Shown in pieces: positions 39,989 through 49,244 of a DNA stretch of 64,000 nt. The stretch comes from Ostreococcus mediterraneus (Eukaryota; Chlorophyta; Mamiellophyceae; Mamiellales; Bathycoccaceae). The notes below the pieces were generated by a model that did no database searches, had not been told where the DNA came from, and worked only from the letters and a program-made list of their open reading frames with translations. The position numbers and the translations under genes are program-made. The stretch covers positions 170,203 to 234,202 of the forward strand of contig WMKK01000011.1 of assembly GCA_012295225.1 (NCBI GenBank). The letters run 5' to 3'. Within the stretch, counting starts at the first letter, position 1. Each line of letters begins with the position of its first letter.

Positions 39989-41596
39989 TCAAACTTCAGT
40001 CACGCCGAAGGGCTCGTTGGCGTCCGGCGCAGGCGGAGCGTCCATCGGGGGCGCTTCATCCATCGTTTCGCCCAAGTCGGGCATTTGTGGTTCTTCAGCC
40101 GCTGTCGCGGGCGCTGCCGCAGGCTCGTCGTACAGTTCGATTTTGTTGAACATGCCACCGAAAATTTTCGCATCTTTCTTGGCCTGGTGCGCTTCGAGCG
40201 CCTTCAGACGAGTCATCATGCGAAGCGCTTCGGCGTGCTTTTCGTCTCTGTCCAAAATCTTATTCAAGCATCGACGACTTTCGTCGAAATCTTGCAACTC
40301 CATCGACGCTTGCGCGCAACGGTACAACGCTTTTTCATTCGAACCTTCGAGATCCAACGCCTTTTGACTGGACTTGCGCGCGGCGACCCAGGACTTGGTT
40401 TTGATGGACACAGCCGCCGCGTTGAGGTTCAAGCTCAACTTCAATTTCTTGCTCGCTTGCTTTTCTTCATCGCTGAATTGCGAGTCGTGCTCGACGTACG
40501 TTAACGCCGTGGCATACTTTTTTGTAGCGCGCGCAAAGTTGCCACCTTGATACGCGGCGTTCCCGCTATCCTTGTACTTTTCAGCCGCCTCGAGTTTCTC
40601 GGCGTTGTTCATCGCGTACTGCTCCTTGGCGCGTTCCATCGACGTCATTTTCACCGTATACTCGGTGCCATCGGCGAGCGCCACCACGGCTTCTTCGTTC
40701 AATTTCATCATCGTCAGCGCTTGTTCTAACGCCGCGGGCACTTGTTCTTCGCCGATCGTAACCTCAAGGGATTTCTTCTCCACCGAAGCGCCATCCTTGC
40801 GGAGCTCGTACTCGACCGCGCACTTTGCCCCATCATTCGGCTTCTCGTACCCTTCACCCTCAATCATAACCTTTTTCGTGCCATCAAAATCCAACAATTT
40901 CTCCATGGCGTGAATGGCGTCTAAAGACATTGTCACGAGCGCACCGTTGGCCTCGGCGACGTCGCCCAAGCCTTTCGCGTACGTCCCGTTCAACGTCAAC
41001 GACACCCGTTCGCCCTTCTTCATCTTCAACAGCGCAATCGCCATGCCCTCGCACGGAGCCTTGCTCACGTCACACGTCACGCTCTCTTCCGCGCGCACGA
41101 CCGTGACGCCATCGACGGATTTGACGTCGTACGTGACGACGACTTCGTCGTCCGCCTTGGCCGCGACGAACCCAGTCGGTTCGCTTAGCGTCTCCTTCTT
41201 CATCACTCCTCCATCGCCACTCAAGTCTCTGTGTGACTTGAACGACAACAACTCGACGTCGAAAATCAACGTCGCCCCACCAGGGATCTTTGGCGGCGCA
41301 CCGCGATCGCCGTACGCGTATTCTGGTTTACACTCAAACGTCGCGCGTTCGCCAATCTTCATCGTCGCCACGCCGACGTCCCACGCGTTAATTACTTGAT
41401 GCGTCCCGAGCGTGAACTCGAATGGATCGTCGCGATCGCGAGATGAGTCAAACTTTTCTCCATCGGTGAGCGTGCCGGTGTAGTGCACGCGCACGACATC
41501 TTTGGCTTCGGGACCGACGGCGCCGTCGGCGGCTGGGACGAGGACAGTCTTCAACACGCCGCCGTCTTGCGTCGGCGAGACGTCGATAGCGGACAT
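39989..41596 (-). CDS. FKBP-TPR peptidyl-prolyl isomerase (ROF1/FKBP62-like)
   Basis: 535 residues from the ATG at 41596; the longer frame begins with TTG. The first FKBP domain (about 30-125) is canonical, with VRVHYTGTL, DGEKFDSSRDR, GVATMKIGERA and YAYGDRG. Two more FKBP-like domains follow with most active-site residues lost. Three TPR units lie at about 345-475 (KDSGNAAYQGGNFARATKKY, ALYRCAQASMELQDFDES). A Pro/Ala-rich tail ends the protein. Plant proteins of this build bind Hsp90 through the TPR and act in heat response; that is inferred. Confidence 0.9.
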   Translation of the reverse strand: MSAIDVSPTQDGGVLKTVLVPAADGAVGPEAKDVVRVHYTGTLTDGEKFDSSRDRDDPFEFTLGTHQVINAWDVGVATMKIGERATFECKPEYAYGDRGAPPKIPGGATLIFDVELLSFKSHRDLSGDGGVMKKETLSEPTGFVAAKADDEVVVTYDVKSVDGVTVVRAEESVTCDVSKAPCEGMAIALLKMKKGERVSLTLNGTYAKGLGDVAEANGALVTMSLDAIHAMEKLLDFDGTKKVMIEGEGYEKPNDGAKCAVEYELRKDGASVEKKSLEVTIGEEQVPAALEQALTMMKLNEEAVVALADGTEYTVKMTSMERAKEQYAMNNAEKLEAAEKYKDSGNAAYQGGNFARATKKYATALTYVEHDSQFSDEEKQASKKLKLSLNLNAAAVSIKTKSWVAARKSSQKALDLEGSNEKALYRCAQASMELQDFDESRRCLNKILDRDEKHAEALRMMTRLKALEAHQAKKDAKIFGGMFNKIELYDEPAAAPATAAEEPQMPDLGETMDEAPPMDAPPAPDANEPFGVTEV

Positions 41597-41791
41597 GACG
41601 TGCGGCAAAAGCGTTGACGAGTCGAGCAAAGTGGTGTGTGTGGTCGTGTGCGTTCGCGTGCGGGCGAGCGCGGACGAAGTGTGCGTGTGATATTGTGAGG
41701 ATGGCGGCGGAGCGTGCTTTCCGGAAGCGCGAAGAAAGACACTCGTCAGCCGTCGCGGAGAATAAATCGCTAGCCATTGATTGATGGGTTG

Positions 41792-43311
41792 TTACGCGTC
41801 ATCATCACCGCTCGGTGTAGATGATTGATCTAATGGTGTTTGTTCGCCGTCATTGGCGTCGGTGGCGTCGGTGCCGCGTTCGAGTTCGTCCAACGCGGCG
41901 TCGAGCTCGCGCAACGCGGCTGTCATCTTTTCCACGTACGTGGGCGCGCCATCCTCCGTGGATTCGTCTTCCGCGCCCTGTGGCGCAGCCTTGTTGACGT
42001 GAAGTAGCACTTCATCTAATGCGGTAGTTTCGTCGACATTTTTCACTTGTTTTGTGCGTCGAACGACGTCTTGGAAGAGAATGTTCACGTCGCGCGTGAT
42101 GCTCGGATCTCGGCTCATGGCGTCGACGACTTCTCGACTCATGCGCTTCTTTTTACGATGCAACATGGCTTTGATCGATGCTGCTTGCGCCTTTCGGATG
42201 ACATCATCTTTCGGTGCGCCGTTGGGCTTTTCTCCCAGCGCGCGCTCGATGAATCGCGTCATCGCTCGGCGCTGGTGCGCGATGTACAACACGTCGGCGG
42301 CGAATCCTCCGACGACTGGGGCGACGACGCTCCCCGTGGATACAAAAGCTATAGACTGCGTGAGGAGTAGCAACCGACTGCGCGATCCATCGAGCGTGTC
42401 TTTCAATGTTTTCCCACGCACTAGATTGCGAAACGCCTTGAGCTCTGATTTCGACGAAGGTTTGTCCTTCTCGGCTCGGGTCGCCGACGCGGTTGCCTTG
42501 GCGGCCTTCATCGTCTTCTCCTTCTTCTCGTCACCACTAAACCACGCACCGAAGCCTTTCCATGCACCACCGCCATCGTCATCGCCGTTCATCTCATCAT
42601 CACTCACTGGCACGAGCGTTTGCTTACCCGTCACCTTGTTCCGCTCGACGCGAAACGCCTGAACGCGCGACGCCTTGCGCGCCCGCCGAAGTCTAAATTC
42701 CAAAACCGCGCACGCGACCGCGACCACCGCAATCTTACTCGGCGTCTCCGCGTCGTACGGCTCCACGCCCGCCTCTACCGCACGATCAGCAATCCATTTC
42801 GCGCCTAAACTCAACACCACCGCGCGTTCTAACATCTCATCCGCCACTCGAGCCGTCGCGGCGACGCTCACATCCATCCACCACGGCTGCGACTTGCACG
42901 GATTCGCCATAGTTTCTTCAATCTGATATCGCGCCAGGGGCTCGATATAATCATCCAGCACGCCTCCCTTGGATATATTCTGTGTTTGCATCGTCGCACC
43001 GTCGCCATCGCCGCCATCAGCAGTGGCAGCGGCGGCGTCCCGTTTCGCCTCCGCCGCCTCCGCCTTGGCCGTCCAATCCACGCCCATGGCGAACGCGTCC
43101 AACCCCGCCGTCGGTGCCGCAAGCGCCAGTCCAATCGCCACGTCCCCAACCGTCGTCGAACCAACATCCCCGAACGCGCTCACGCCGCACAGCGCGGCGG
43201 CGACGACCGCGAGCGTGCCCTTTACGCCTCCGACGGCGACCAAGAGCGACACAAAGTCTCGCCACTCGCGCGACGCCGGCGCCTCCTCCTCGTTCTCCTG
43301 CGCCGCCGCCG

Positions 43312-43344
<33 letters not shown>

Positions 43345-43636
43345 ATGGCGGCGCCGGCGCCACGTCCTCGGGTTCGACGTCGTCGTCCGCCGATTCGCCG
43401 AGAATCGACGATAACGCGTCGATGGAGCGCGACACCGAGGGCTTACCATCGTCATCATCATTCGCATCGTCGTCGTCGTCGCGCGTCGTCGCGCGCGCGC
43501 GCGAGGCGCCGCGACGGTGGGTGCGGCACCGCCGCGAGGACGCCGACGCGTGCGGCGGCGGCGGCGACGCGTGCGACGCGACGCGAGGCGCGAGCGCGAG
43601 CATTAGTGCGATGGAAAGCGACGACAAGTGCCGCAT
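41792..43636 (-). CDS. Unknown plastid-type membrane protein
   Basis: 614 residues from the ATG at 43636. Residues 1-50 combine a hydrophobic start (IALMLALAPRVASHA) with an Arg/Ser-rich transit-like stretch. An acidic and Pro/Ala-repeat linker follows (about 52-115). Three hydrophobic stretches are visible: VSLLVAVGGVKGTLAVVAAA, VGDVAIGLALAAPTAG and SIAFVSTGSVVAPVVGG. The rest is charged and helical, with a Lys-rich centre and an acidic end. I do not recognise a family. Its ATG is 18 bp from the divergent SH3BP5-like ATG, so one of the two starts is probably further inside. Confidence 0.6.
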
Positions 43637-43653
43637 TCGTCGCCGCGCGCGCC

Positions 43654-44853
43654 ATGGTCACCGACGCCGACGACGTCGCGGTGACGCCCAGCGCGCGCGC
43701 GAGCGATGGCGACGCGTGCGCGCGCGTCGCTGGTGGCGGAGGCGGCGCCGAGCCGCGCGCGCGCGACGCGCGGACGGCGACGATGGCGTCGCGAGCGATG
43801 TTGGAGGTCGTTGGCGCCGCGGACGTTGGCGCCGCGGACGACGCGCGCGCGCACACACCGCGCGCGGCGTCGACGGCGACGGCGACGGGGGATGTATCGG
43901 ATGCGTCGCCACGCGCGACGCCGACGACGCGCGCGCTCGATGCGACGCTGGACGCGCTCGATGCCGAATGCGAACTCACCGAGGAGGCGTTTTCGCGCCC
44001 GGCGTTCGACGCGGCGACGACGACGAGCGCGACGGCGACCGATCGCGAGAGTGAATTTGATGGCGAGCGTGATACGCACGCGTCGCTGTACGAGCGCGAT
44101 ACGGATTTAGAAGTGGCGGAAGACGTGGACCCGCGCGTGGGCGACGCGTTGAATGAGCTCAACGACTCGATGACAGAGTGTAACGCGCTAGAAAACGAAT
44201 TGCACGCGGCGAAGCGCGCGAGAGACGAGGTGAGGATCACGGCGAGGGAACGGCTCGATCGCGTGTCGGCGACGATGTCGACGAGCGTGAAGACGGCGCT
44301 TCCAGTGTTTCATAAGCGCGCGCTGGCGAGGTTGTATCAGGCGCGCTCCATCGAAGCGTTGCGCGCGTACGAAGACGCCCATGACGCGCACGAATTCGCC
44401 AAGCAGCGCAACGACGAGCTTGAACAGGATTTATTAGCCAGTAGTGGACGAGTAGACATTGAACTCATGGAGGCGTGCGCGGATGCGATGCGAGATGTCG
44501 CGGAGACCGCCGCCGTCAAGGCGCGCGCCGTCGCCACGCACGAGCTCAACACGCGACGCGCGGTACAAGCGACGACTGATGCCGCAGGTTTAGAAAAATC
44601 CCGCCGCGGTGCCGTGGCAAAAGCGCAGCCTTATTTTGCGGCGAAAACCGCTGGGGAGATCGAATGCGCCGCCGCGGACGCCGACGTCGCGCGACGCAAG
44701 CTCGCCGTGCGGCAAGCCAAGGCGCGATACGACGCCGCCTTGCGCGCGCTGAATGAAATCTCCGAAGAAGTCCACGCCAGGCGCGCCGCGGCAAAGCTCG
44801 CGCGCGATGTCGATGGCGTCGTAGACGCATTAGATGGCACCTCGGTGTCGTAA
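43654..44853 (+). CDS. SH3BP5-like protein (putative Rab11 exchange factor)
   Basis: 399 residues from the ATG at 43654; a Met at 43783 is a possible later start. The first 160 residues are Ala/Asp/Thr-rich and disordered. From about 165 to the end the protein is helical and follows the SH3BP5 (Sab/REI-1) pattern. It opens DPRVGDALNELNDSMTECN, matching the family's DPR...ELEKLN...D opening, continues with KAQPYFAAK (family KSKPYFELK), and ends RALNEISEEVHARRA (family NLEMISDEIHERR). In animals SH3BP5 proteins are long antiparallel coiled coils that activate Rab11. The same function here is inferred from similarity only. Confidence 0.75.
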   Translation: MVTDADDVAVTPSARASDGDACARVAGGGGGAEPRARDARTATMASRAMLEVVGAADVGAADDARAHTPRAASTATATGDVSDASPRATPTTRALDATLDALDAECELTEEAFSRPAFDAATTTSATATDRESEFDGERDTHASLYERDTDLEVAEDVDPRVGDALNELNDSMTECNALENELHAAKRARDEVRITARERLDRVSATMSTSVKTALPVFHKRALARLYQARSIEALRAYEDAHDAHEFAKQRNDELEQDLLASSGRVDIELMEACADAMRDVAETAAVKARAVATHELNTRRAVQATTDAAGLEKSRRGAVAKAQPYFAAKTAGEIECAAADADVARRKLAVRQAKARYDAALRALNEISEEVHARRAAAKLARDVDGVVDALDGTSVS

Positions 44854-44935
44854 AACGTATTGTAACAGGTAGTCAGTCGGCGCTCTCGACGTCCGTTTTC
44901 CAATTTTCCAAAGTCAGATCGGAGCTCCCTAGTTA

Positions 44936-44948
44936 TGATTGGTCAATG
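44936..44948 (+). promoter_or_regulatory. CCAAT-type motif, copy 5 (TGATTGGTCAATG)
   Basis: TGATTGGTCAATG, about 115 bp before the preferred start at 45052 of the CNNM-type gene. An alternative start codon (44935) overlaps it, which is a reason to prefer the inner ATG. Confidence 0.55.
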
Positions 44949-45051
44949 TGTCCCCCCATCGAGCCGCCAGCTCAAGGGACCACATCGCATCGTCATTCGC
45001 CGCCACAACGCCTCACGCACGCGCATCGACGGCACCCACGCGCGTTCGGTG

Positions 45052-46905
45052 ATGTCTTTCGCTTTCACCGCACCGCTTCGCGCGGTCTCGCGCGCCCCGC
45101 GCGCGCGCGCGAGCGCGAGGGGAGTGGATATGCGACCTCGCGTGCCCTGGTGTTCGGGTTTCCCGGCGAATCGCGCCCCCATGCGCGCGACGTCGCGCGC
45201 GATGCCGTGCGCGAGAGCGCTCGAGAGAGAATGTAGACATATGCGCGCGCGCGTGCGGGCGCGCGCGGGGGATGGGCGCGCGAGCGGCGCGGTGGGGGGT
45301 GACGAGAGGCGACGCGCGGGGGATGGAGCGGCGGCGCGCGCGACGGCTCGAGTCGTCGCGGGCGTTCTCGGTGCGTTCGTGGCGAGCGTGACGCTTGCAG
45401 CGCGTGCGAGTGGTGGTGCGGTGAAGCTTGCGAACGTTTCGGGCGCCACCGCGCATGATGTCGGCGGCATGTTGCTCACGAGCGGATTGCTGCTCGTGGC
45501 GTTGGCGCTGTTCTCCATGGCGGAAACGGCGATTACGACGTTGTATCCATGGAAAGTGCGCGAGCTGGCGGATAAAGAAGGGCCTGATAGTGTGTTTCAG
45601 CGTATTCGAAAAGATATTACGCGATTTTTGACGACGATTCTGATTGGGACGACGGTAACGAGTATCATGGCTACCGCGTTGCTCACCGAAGCGGCGTTGA
45701 TTGTGTACGGCGAAGGGTCGACGACAGCCGTGACCGTGGCATTGACGATGGTGATGCTTATTTTATGCGAAATCGCGCCGAAGAGTGTGGCGGTGCAACA
45801 CGCCACTGCGGTGGCGCGCGTTGTGGCCAAGCCTATTCATATGATGTCGTACGTCGTCTATCCGCTCGGGCGCACGTGCCAAATCATCGTAAACGGTATG
45901 TTTGCCTTGCTCGGGGTGAAGAGCACAGCGGAGCCGTTCGTTTCGGAAGAGGAGCTTAAGCTCGTTTTGGTCGGTGCGGCGAAGAGTGGTGAAGTCGAAA
46001 CTGCGGAGAAGGATATGATTGACAACATTTTAGACCTCGAAGAGACGCCGGTGCGAGAAGTGATGACACCGTTGGTTCAAGTGCACGGCACGATGAGCTC
46101 GGCTACGTTGACGGAATTTCGCAACGAATGGCTCGAGCACAAATATTCACGTGTGCCGGTGTGGGAAGACCGCATCGACAACGTCGTGGGTATTATTCGC
46201 GCGCACAAGCTTATGGAGCTCGACGTCGCGCACAAGATGAATCCCACCAAGACCAAGTCGTTAGACGAGGTGCTCGTGAAAGATGTTATGATTGCCGATA
46301 CGTTCTTCGTCCCGGAGTCGATGTCGGTGATGAAATTGTTGTGCGAATTCATGCAACGTAAAGTGCACATGGCCATCGTGGTGAACGAATACGGCGGCTC
46401 TGTCGGATTGTGTACGTTGGAGGATTGCGTCGAGGAAATCGTCGGGGAAATTTACGATGAGGAGGATATCTTCAAGGGTAACGCGGAAGAAGATGAACAA
46501 GAAGAAACGCCGTTCATTCGCGAGGTTACTTCCGGCGAGTTCCTAGTCGACACGCGCGTTTCTGTCGAGCGTCTTTCAGAAAAAACCAAGTTGGCGATTC
46601 CCGAGTCGCCGCTGTACGAAACCGTGGGCGGTTTCGTGTGCGATTTATTTGGTTCAATTCCTCTCGAAGGGGCGTCAATGGTTAAGTTATTCCCCGTTCT
46701 TATCGACGAAGATCGCACGAATGATTCTGGGGACTCGAACGAAGATGAAGAGACTGGAGAAAACGGATGCGCATTGCGGTCCATGCGAATTATCATCACC
46801 GACGCCGATTCGCGACGAGTGAACGAGGTGCGAGTAATTTTAAACTCTGCGAGTAAAGAAGTAGCCGAAATAGTGGAAGATGATATGCTTTCATTGTCAA
46901 GCTAG
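45052..46905 (+). CDS. CNNM/CorC-type DUF21-CBS transporter, plastid-targeted
   Basis: 617 residues from the ATG at 45052 (frame open to 44935). Residues 1-95 are Arg/Ala/Ser-rich like a plastid transit peptide. The DUF21 membrane domain (about 130-300) includes LALFSMAETAITTLYPWKVREL and TVTSIMATALLTEAAL. A CBS pair follows (VREVMTPLVQVHGT, VKDVMIADTFFVPE, VVNEYGGSVGLCTLEDCVEE). A CorC/HlyC domain closes the protein. Related plant proteins (CBSDUFCH/MGR group) export or balance Mg2+ across the chloroplast envelope; direction and ion here are inferred. Confidence 0.88.
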   Translation: MSFAFTAPLRAVSRAPRARASARGVDMRPRVPWCSGFPANRAPMRATSRAMPCARALERECRHMRARVRARAGDGRASGAVGGDERRRAGDGAAARATARVVAGVLGAFVASVTLAARASGGAVKLANVSGATAHDVGGMLLTSGLLLVALALFSMAETAITTLYPWKVRELADKEGPDSVFQRIRKDITRFLTTILIGTTVTSIMATALLTEAALIVYGEGSTTAVTVALTMVMLILCEIAPKSVAVQHATAVARVVAKPIHMMSYVVYPLGRTCQIIVNGMFALLGVKSTAEPFVSEEELKLVLVGAAKSGEVETAEKDMIDNILDLEETPVREVMTPLVQVHGTMSSATLTEFRNEWLEHKYSRVPVWEDRIDNVVGIIRAHKLMELDVAHKMNPTKTKSLDEVLVKDVMIADTFFVPESMSVMKLLCEFMQRKVHMAIVVNEYGGSVGLCTLEDCVEEIVGEIYDEEDIFKGNAEEDEQEETPFIREVTSGEFLVDTRVSVERLSEKTKLAIPESPLYETVGGFVCDLFGSIPLEGASMVKLFPVLIDEDRTNDSGDSNEDEETGENGCALRSMRIIITDADSRRVNEVRVILNSASKEVAEIVEDDMLSLSS

Positions 46906-46990
46906 CCATCAGTGGCACGCGCAGCGCCTGTTGTTGTAAAAAGAAGACGCACATGCATTATGTAGCAAAATTACTGAACGTACTGTTTTC

Positions 46991-48109
46991 TCAGAGCGAC
47001 TTCAACCAATCGAACGCCTTCTCGAAGAGCTTTTCCGACGTCGGCTTTTCCATAAAGTGATCAACGCCCTCGAGAAGCCATTGCTCGACGCGTACGCCAT
47101 CTTGACACGATTGTCGCTCACTCTTACGAACTTTCACGGGAGGCATTCGTCGTCCTTCCGAGGGCAATGTAAAAGTCGACGAATCTAATGAATTCGCGCA
47201 CTTCATCGCGGCGCCGATGATGTCAAAAGTTTCGTCACTCGATGGAAACGAAATGCCGCGTGCGTTAACGCCTCCATCGACTGGTACGGTTAAATCTTCC
47301 GTTCCGTGAATTTCGAGTACGGACGTCGCGCCGTTCGGCTTGCATCTGTCCGGATCTTTAAACGTGGCACCTGCGAACGACACGACGCCTCGAAACATGT
47401 CGGGCTTTTCGCACGCGAGACGGTTCGCCATGAACCCACCCGTGGCGATCCCGAATGCGTACACACCATCTTCATTAACTTGGAACTTCGCTTTCACTGC
47501 GTCGAGCACGCGCTCGATGTATCGCACGTCATCGCCGTCGCCCGAAAGCTCGGCATTGCAGCACGCGTCGCTGCCATCCCAAGCGCGGCACGTGAGCTCG
47601 GGCGACGCGCGTTGCAGCGTGCCCGTAATGTACGAACCGACCAGTCGGTCATTTGGGTTTGGCGAGTCACTTTGTAGATTGCACAAAACGCACGAGCGAG
47701 TGACGTGAGGGGCGTCGGGGTACACGTACAGCCAATTCCCAGCGTCCATCACGGCGTGCCTCAAACCAGTCTGGACCAGCGTTTGCTGGCGACGACGATC
47801 GATATTCAGCGCGTTTCTCGGCGCCGGCACAAGTCGCTGGGATGTGAGCTCGACACTTTGTTGGCCGTCGTCCGATAAACAAAATCCATGCAAAACGAGG
47901 AGCACGTTGGCCTTGGCGTCGGCGTTAAAGTTTGTTGATGTTTTGATGCGAATCGTCGTGTCGAGTTCGATTGGCACGGTAAAATCCCTCGAGACGAAAG
48001 TATCATCAGCCAAAGCATTAGGTGTCATGTACGCCAACGCGCACGCGAGCAACGTAAACGCAATCATCATGACGAGAAATGAAGTTTGTCGCAGCCGTGG
48101 TTTGCACAT
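46991..48109 (-). CDS. Secreted esterase-like alpha/beta-hydrolase lacking the nucleophile serine
   Basis: 372 residues. A signal peptide is clear (FLVMMIAFTLLACALAYM, cleavage probably after NALA). The fold matches the feruloyl-esterase/PHB-depolymerase-like group: VLLVLHGFCLS near the oxyanion site, LYVYPDAP, an acid residue region HGTEDLTVPVDG, and a late His in GVDHFME. At the nucleophile elbow, usually GLSNGG, the sequence reads GIATGG, with Ala222 in place of Ser (codon GCC, minus strand 47446-47444). Several Cys pairs (CVLC, CC) fit an extracellular disulfide protein. It is probably not an active serine esterase. Confidence 0.78.
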   Translation of the reverse strand: MCKPRLRQTSFLVMMIAFTLLACALAYMTPNALADDTFVSRDFTVPIELDTTIRIKTSTNFNADAKANVLLVLHGFCLSDDGQQSVELTSQRLVPAPRNALNIDRRRQQTLVQTGLRHAVMDAGNWLYVYPDAPHVTRSCVLCNLQSDSPNPNDRLVGSYITGTLQRASPELTCRAWDGSDACCNAELSGDGDDVRYIERVLDAVKAKFQVNEDGVYAFGIATGGFMANRLACEKPDMFRGVVSFAGATFKDPDRCKPNGATSVLEIHGTEDLTVPVDGGVNARGISFPSSDETFDIIGAAMKCANSLDSSTFTLPSEGRRMPPVKVRKSERQSCQDGVRVEQWLLEGVDHFMEKPTSEKLFEKAFDWLKSL

Positions 48110-48241
48110 CGGAACCGCGACGGTGTAGAAAACAATGTTCTTCCGTAATAAAATTCCAAAGCTAACAAAGATCGCAAAGCATACAAGTAATCATGACCGG
48201 TCTAATCATGTCATCGGTCGCCTAAAAAATAAAAGTGAAAG

Positions 48242-49147
48242 CTAATTCTCCCCAATTCGTCTGTCTCCGCTCAGCGTCCGCTCGCACGCGTCCTCTCTCA
48301 AAGTTTCGCTGACCGGACACTGGCGAAAACACGGCGTACTAAACGCCGCATCTTCACTCAATGCCGGTGGTGTTGCCCCATACGAGAACTGACACTCAAA
48401 AGTTTCGTAATTTGGCGTCAATGTGACCGGTAATCCAACTTCTTCAGTGAAGAATTTCTGCGTCGGCACTTTGCAAACATTCGCGCACACCGCCGCGCAT
48501 CCAGTTTCCTCCAACACCCGACATCGTTTCAACAGCACCCCTTGTTTGTACCCCGCTCGCTCTTTTGGGAATCCTAAAACCGCCGCGAGCGCGCTGCTCG
48601 GGACGTCGCCGGGAGTTGCGTCTAAAACGACGTCTTCGGGAACGTCGTTCACTTCGGCGTCGCCCACGAGCCACGGCAAAATCAACGGCGTGACGCTCGC
48701 CGCGTGTCGCGCCGCAAACCAGCGCGGAAACAATCGTAAAAATGCCCCAAATGCTTTAGGCACCCAGGACGGACCGACGCACGCGCGTAGTATCCGTAAT
48801 CCACGCGCGCGAACCTCTTCCGCGCTCGAGCTTTCGCGCACGAGCCGCAAGCACATATCTCGCACGCCATCGTACGCACCATCGATGGATGCCGACGACG
48901 CCGATGACGACGGACCATCGAGTTCATCAGCCATCTTGCTGGCGAATATCGAGCGTAGGTTCTTGTCTAGAAGGCTAGTGGTGTACGTCGGCGCCGGCGT
49001 CGTCGGTCCCGCGCGCTGTTTGCGCAAGTCTCTTCGAGGCTCGGACGACGCGCGACGAACGATGGTGGCACCGCGCGCGCGCGATGGTGACGCCACGTCG
49101 AGCGTCTGGACCGATGTCGACGACGCGCAGTCGCGCGCGGCGAACAT
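48242..49147 (-). CDS. D27: DWARF27-like beta-carotene isomerase, plastid
   Basis: 301 residues. A transit-like N-terminus (residues 1-60) precedes the D27/DUF4033 domain. The C-terminal signature is clear: CAAVCANVCKVPTQKFFTEE, then VGLPVTLTPNYETFECQF with FSYG right after. D27 in plants converts all-trans to 9-cis beta-carotene, the first step toward strigolactones, using iron. Algae carry several D27-like paralogues, and the substrate of this one is not clear from the sequence. It lies in the same orientation as the esterase-like gene. Confidence 0.87.
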   Translation of the reverse strand: MFAARDCASSTSVQTLDVASPSRARGATIVRRASSEPRRDLRKQRAGPTTPAPTYTTSLLDKNLRSIFASKMADELDGPSSSASSASIDGAYDGVRDMCLRLVRESSSAEEVRARGLRILRACVGPSWVPKAFGAFLRLFPRWFAARHAASVTPLILPWLVGDAEVNDVPEDVVLDATPGDVPSSALAAVLGFPKERAGYKQGVLLKRCRVLEETGCAAVCANVCKVPTQKFFTEEVGLPVTLTPNYETFECQFSYGATPPALSEDAAFSTPCFRQCPVSETLREDACERTLSGDRRIGEN

Positions 49148-49244
49148 ATTCGTTCGAATGCGTCGACGAATGAGGAGTAATCAGGCACTCGCAAGTCTTC
49201 ATCTACTTCTACGCTCCGTTACATAGGTGTAACAATTGTGTGCT

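Noticed and set aside
42982-43653. 5' part of the frame that contains the SH3BP5-like gene
   Set aside because: Pro/Arg-rich text antisense to the plastid membrane protein gene; homology starts only after 43654.
48192-48212. GACCGGTCTAATCATG-like text resembling the CCAAT-type motif
   Set aside because: Lacks the ATTGGTCA core and is shortened; counted as chance similarity.
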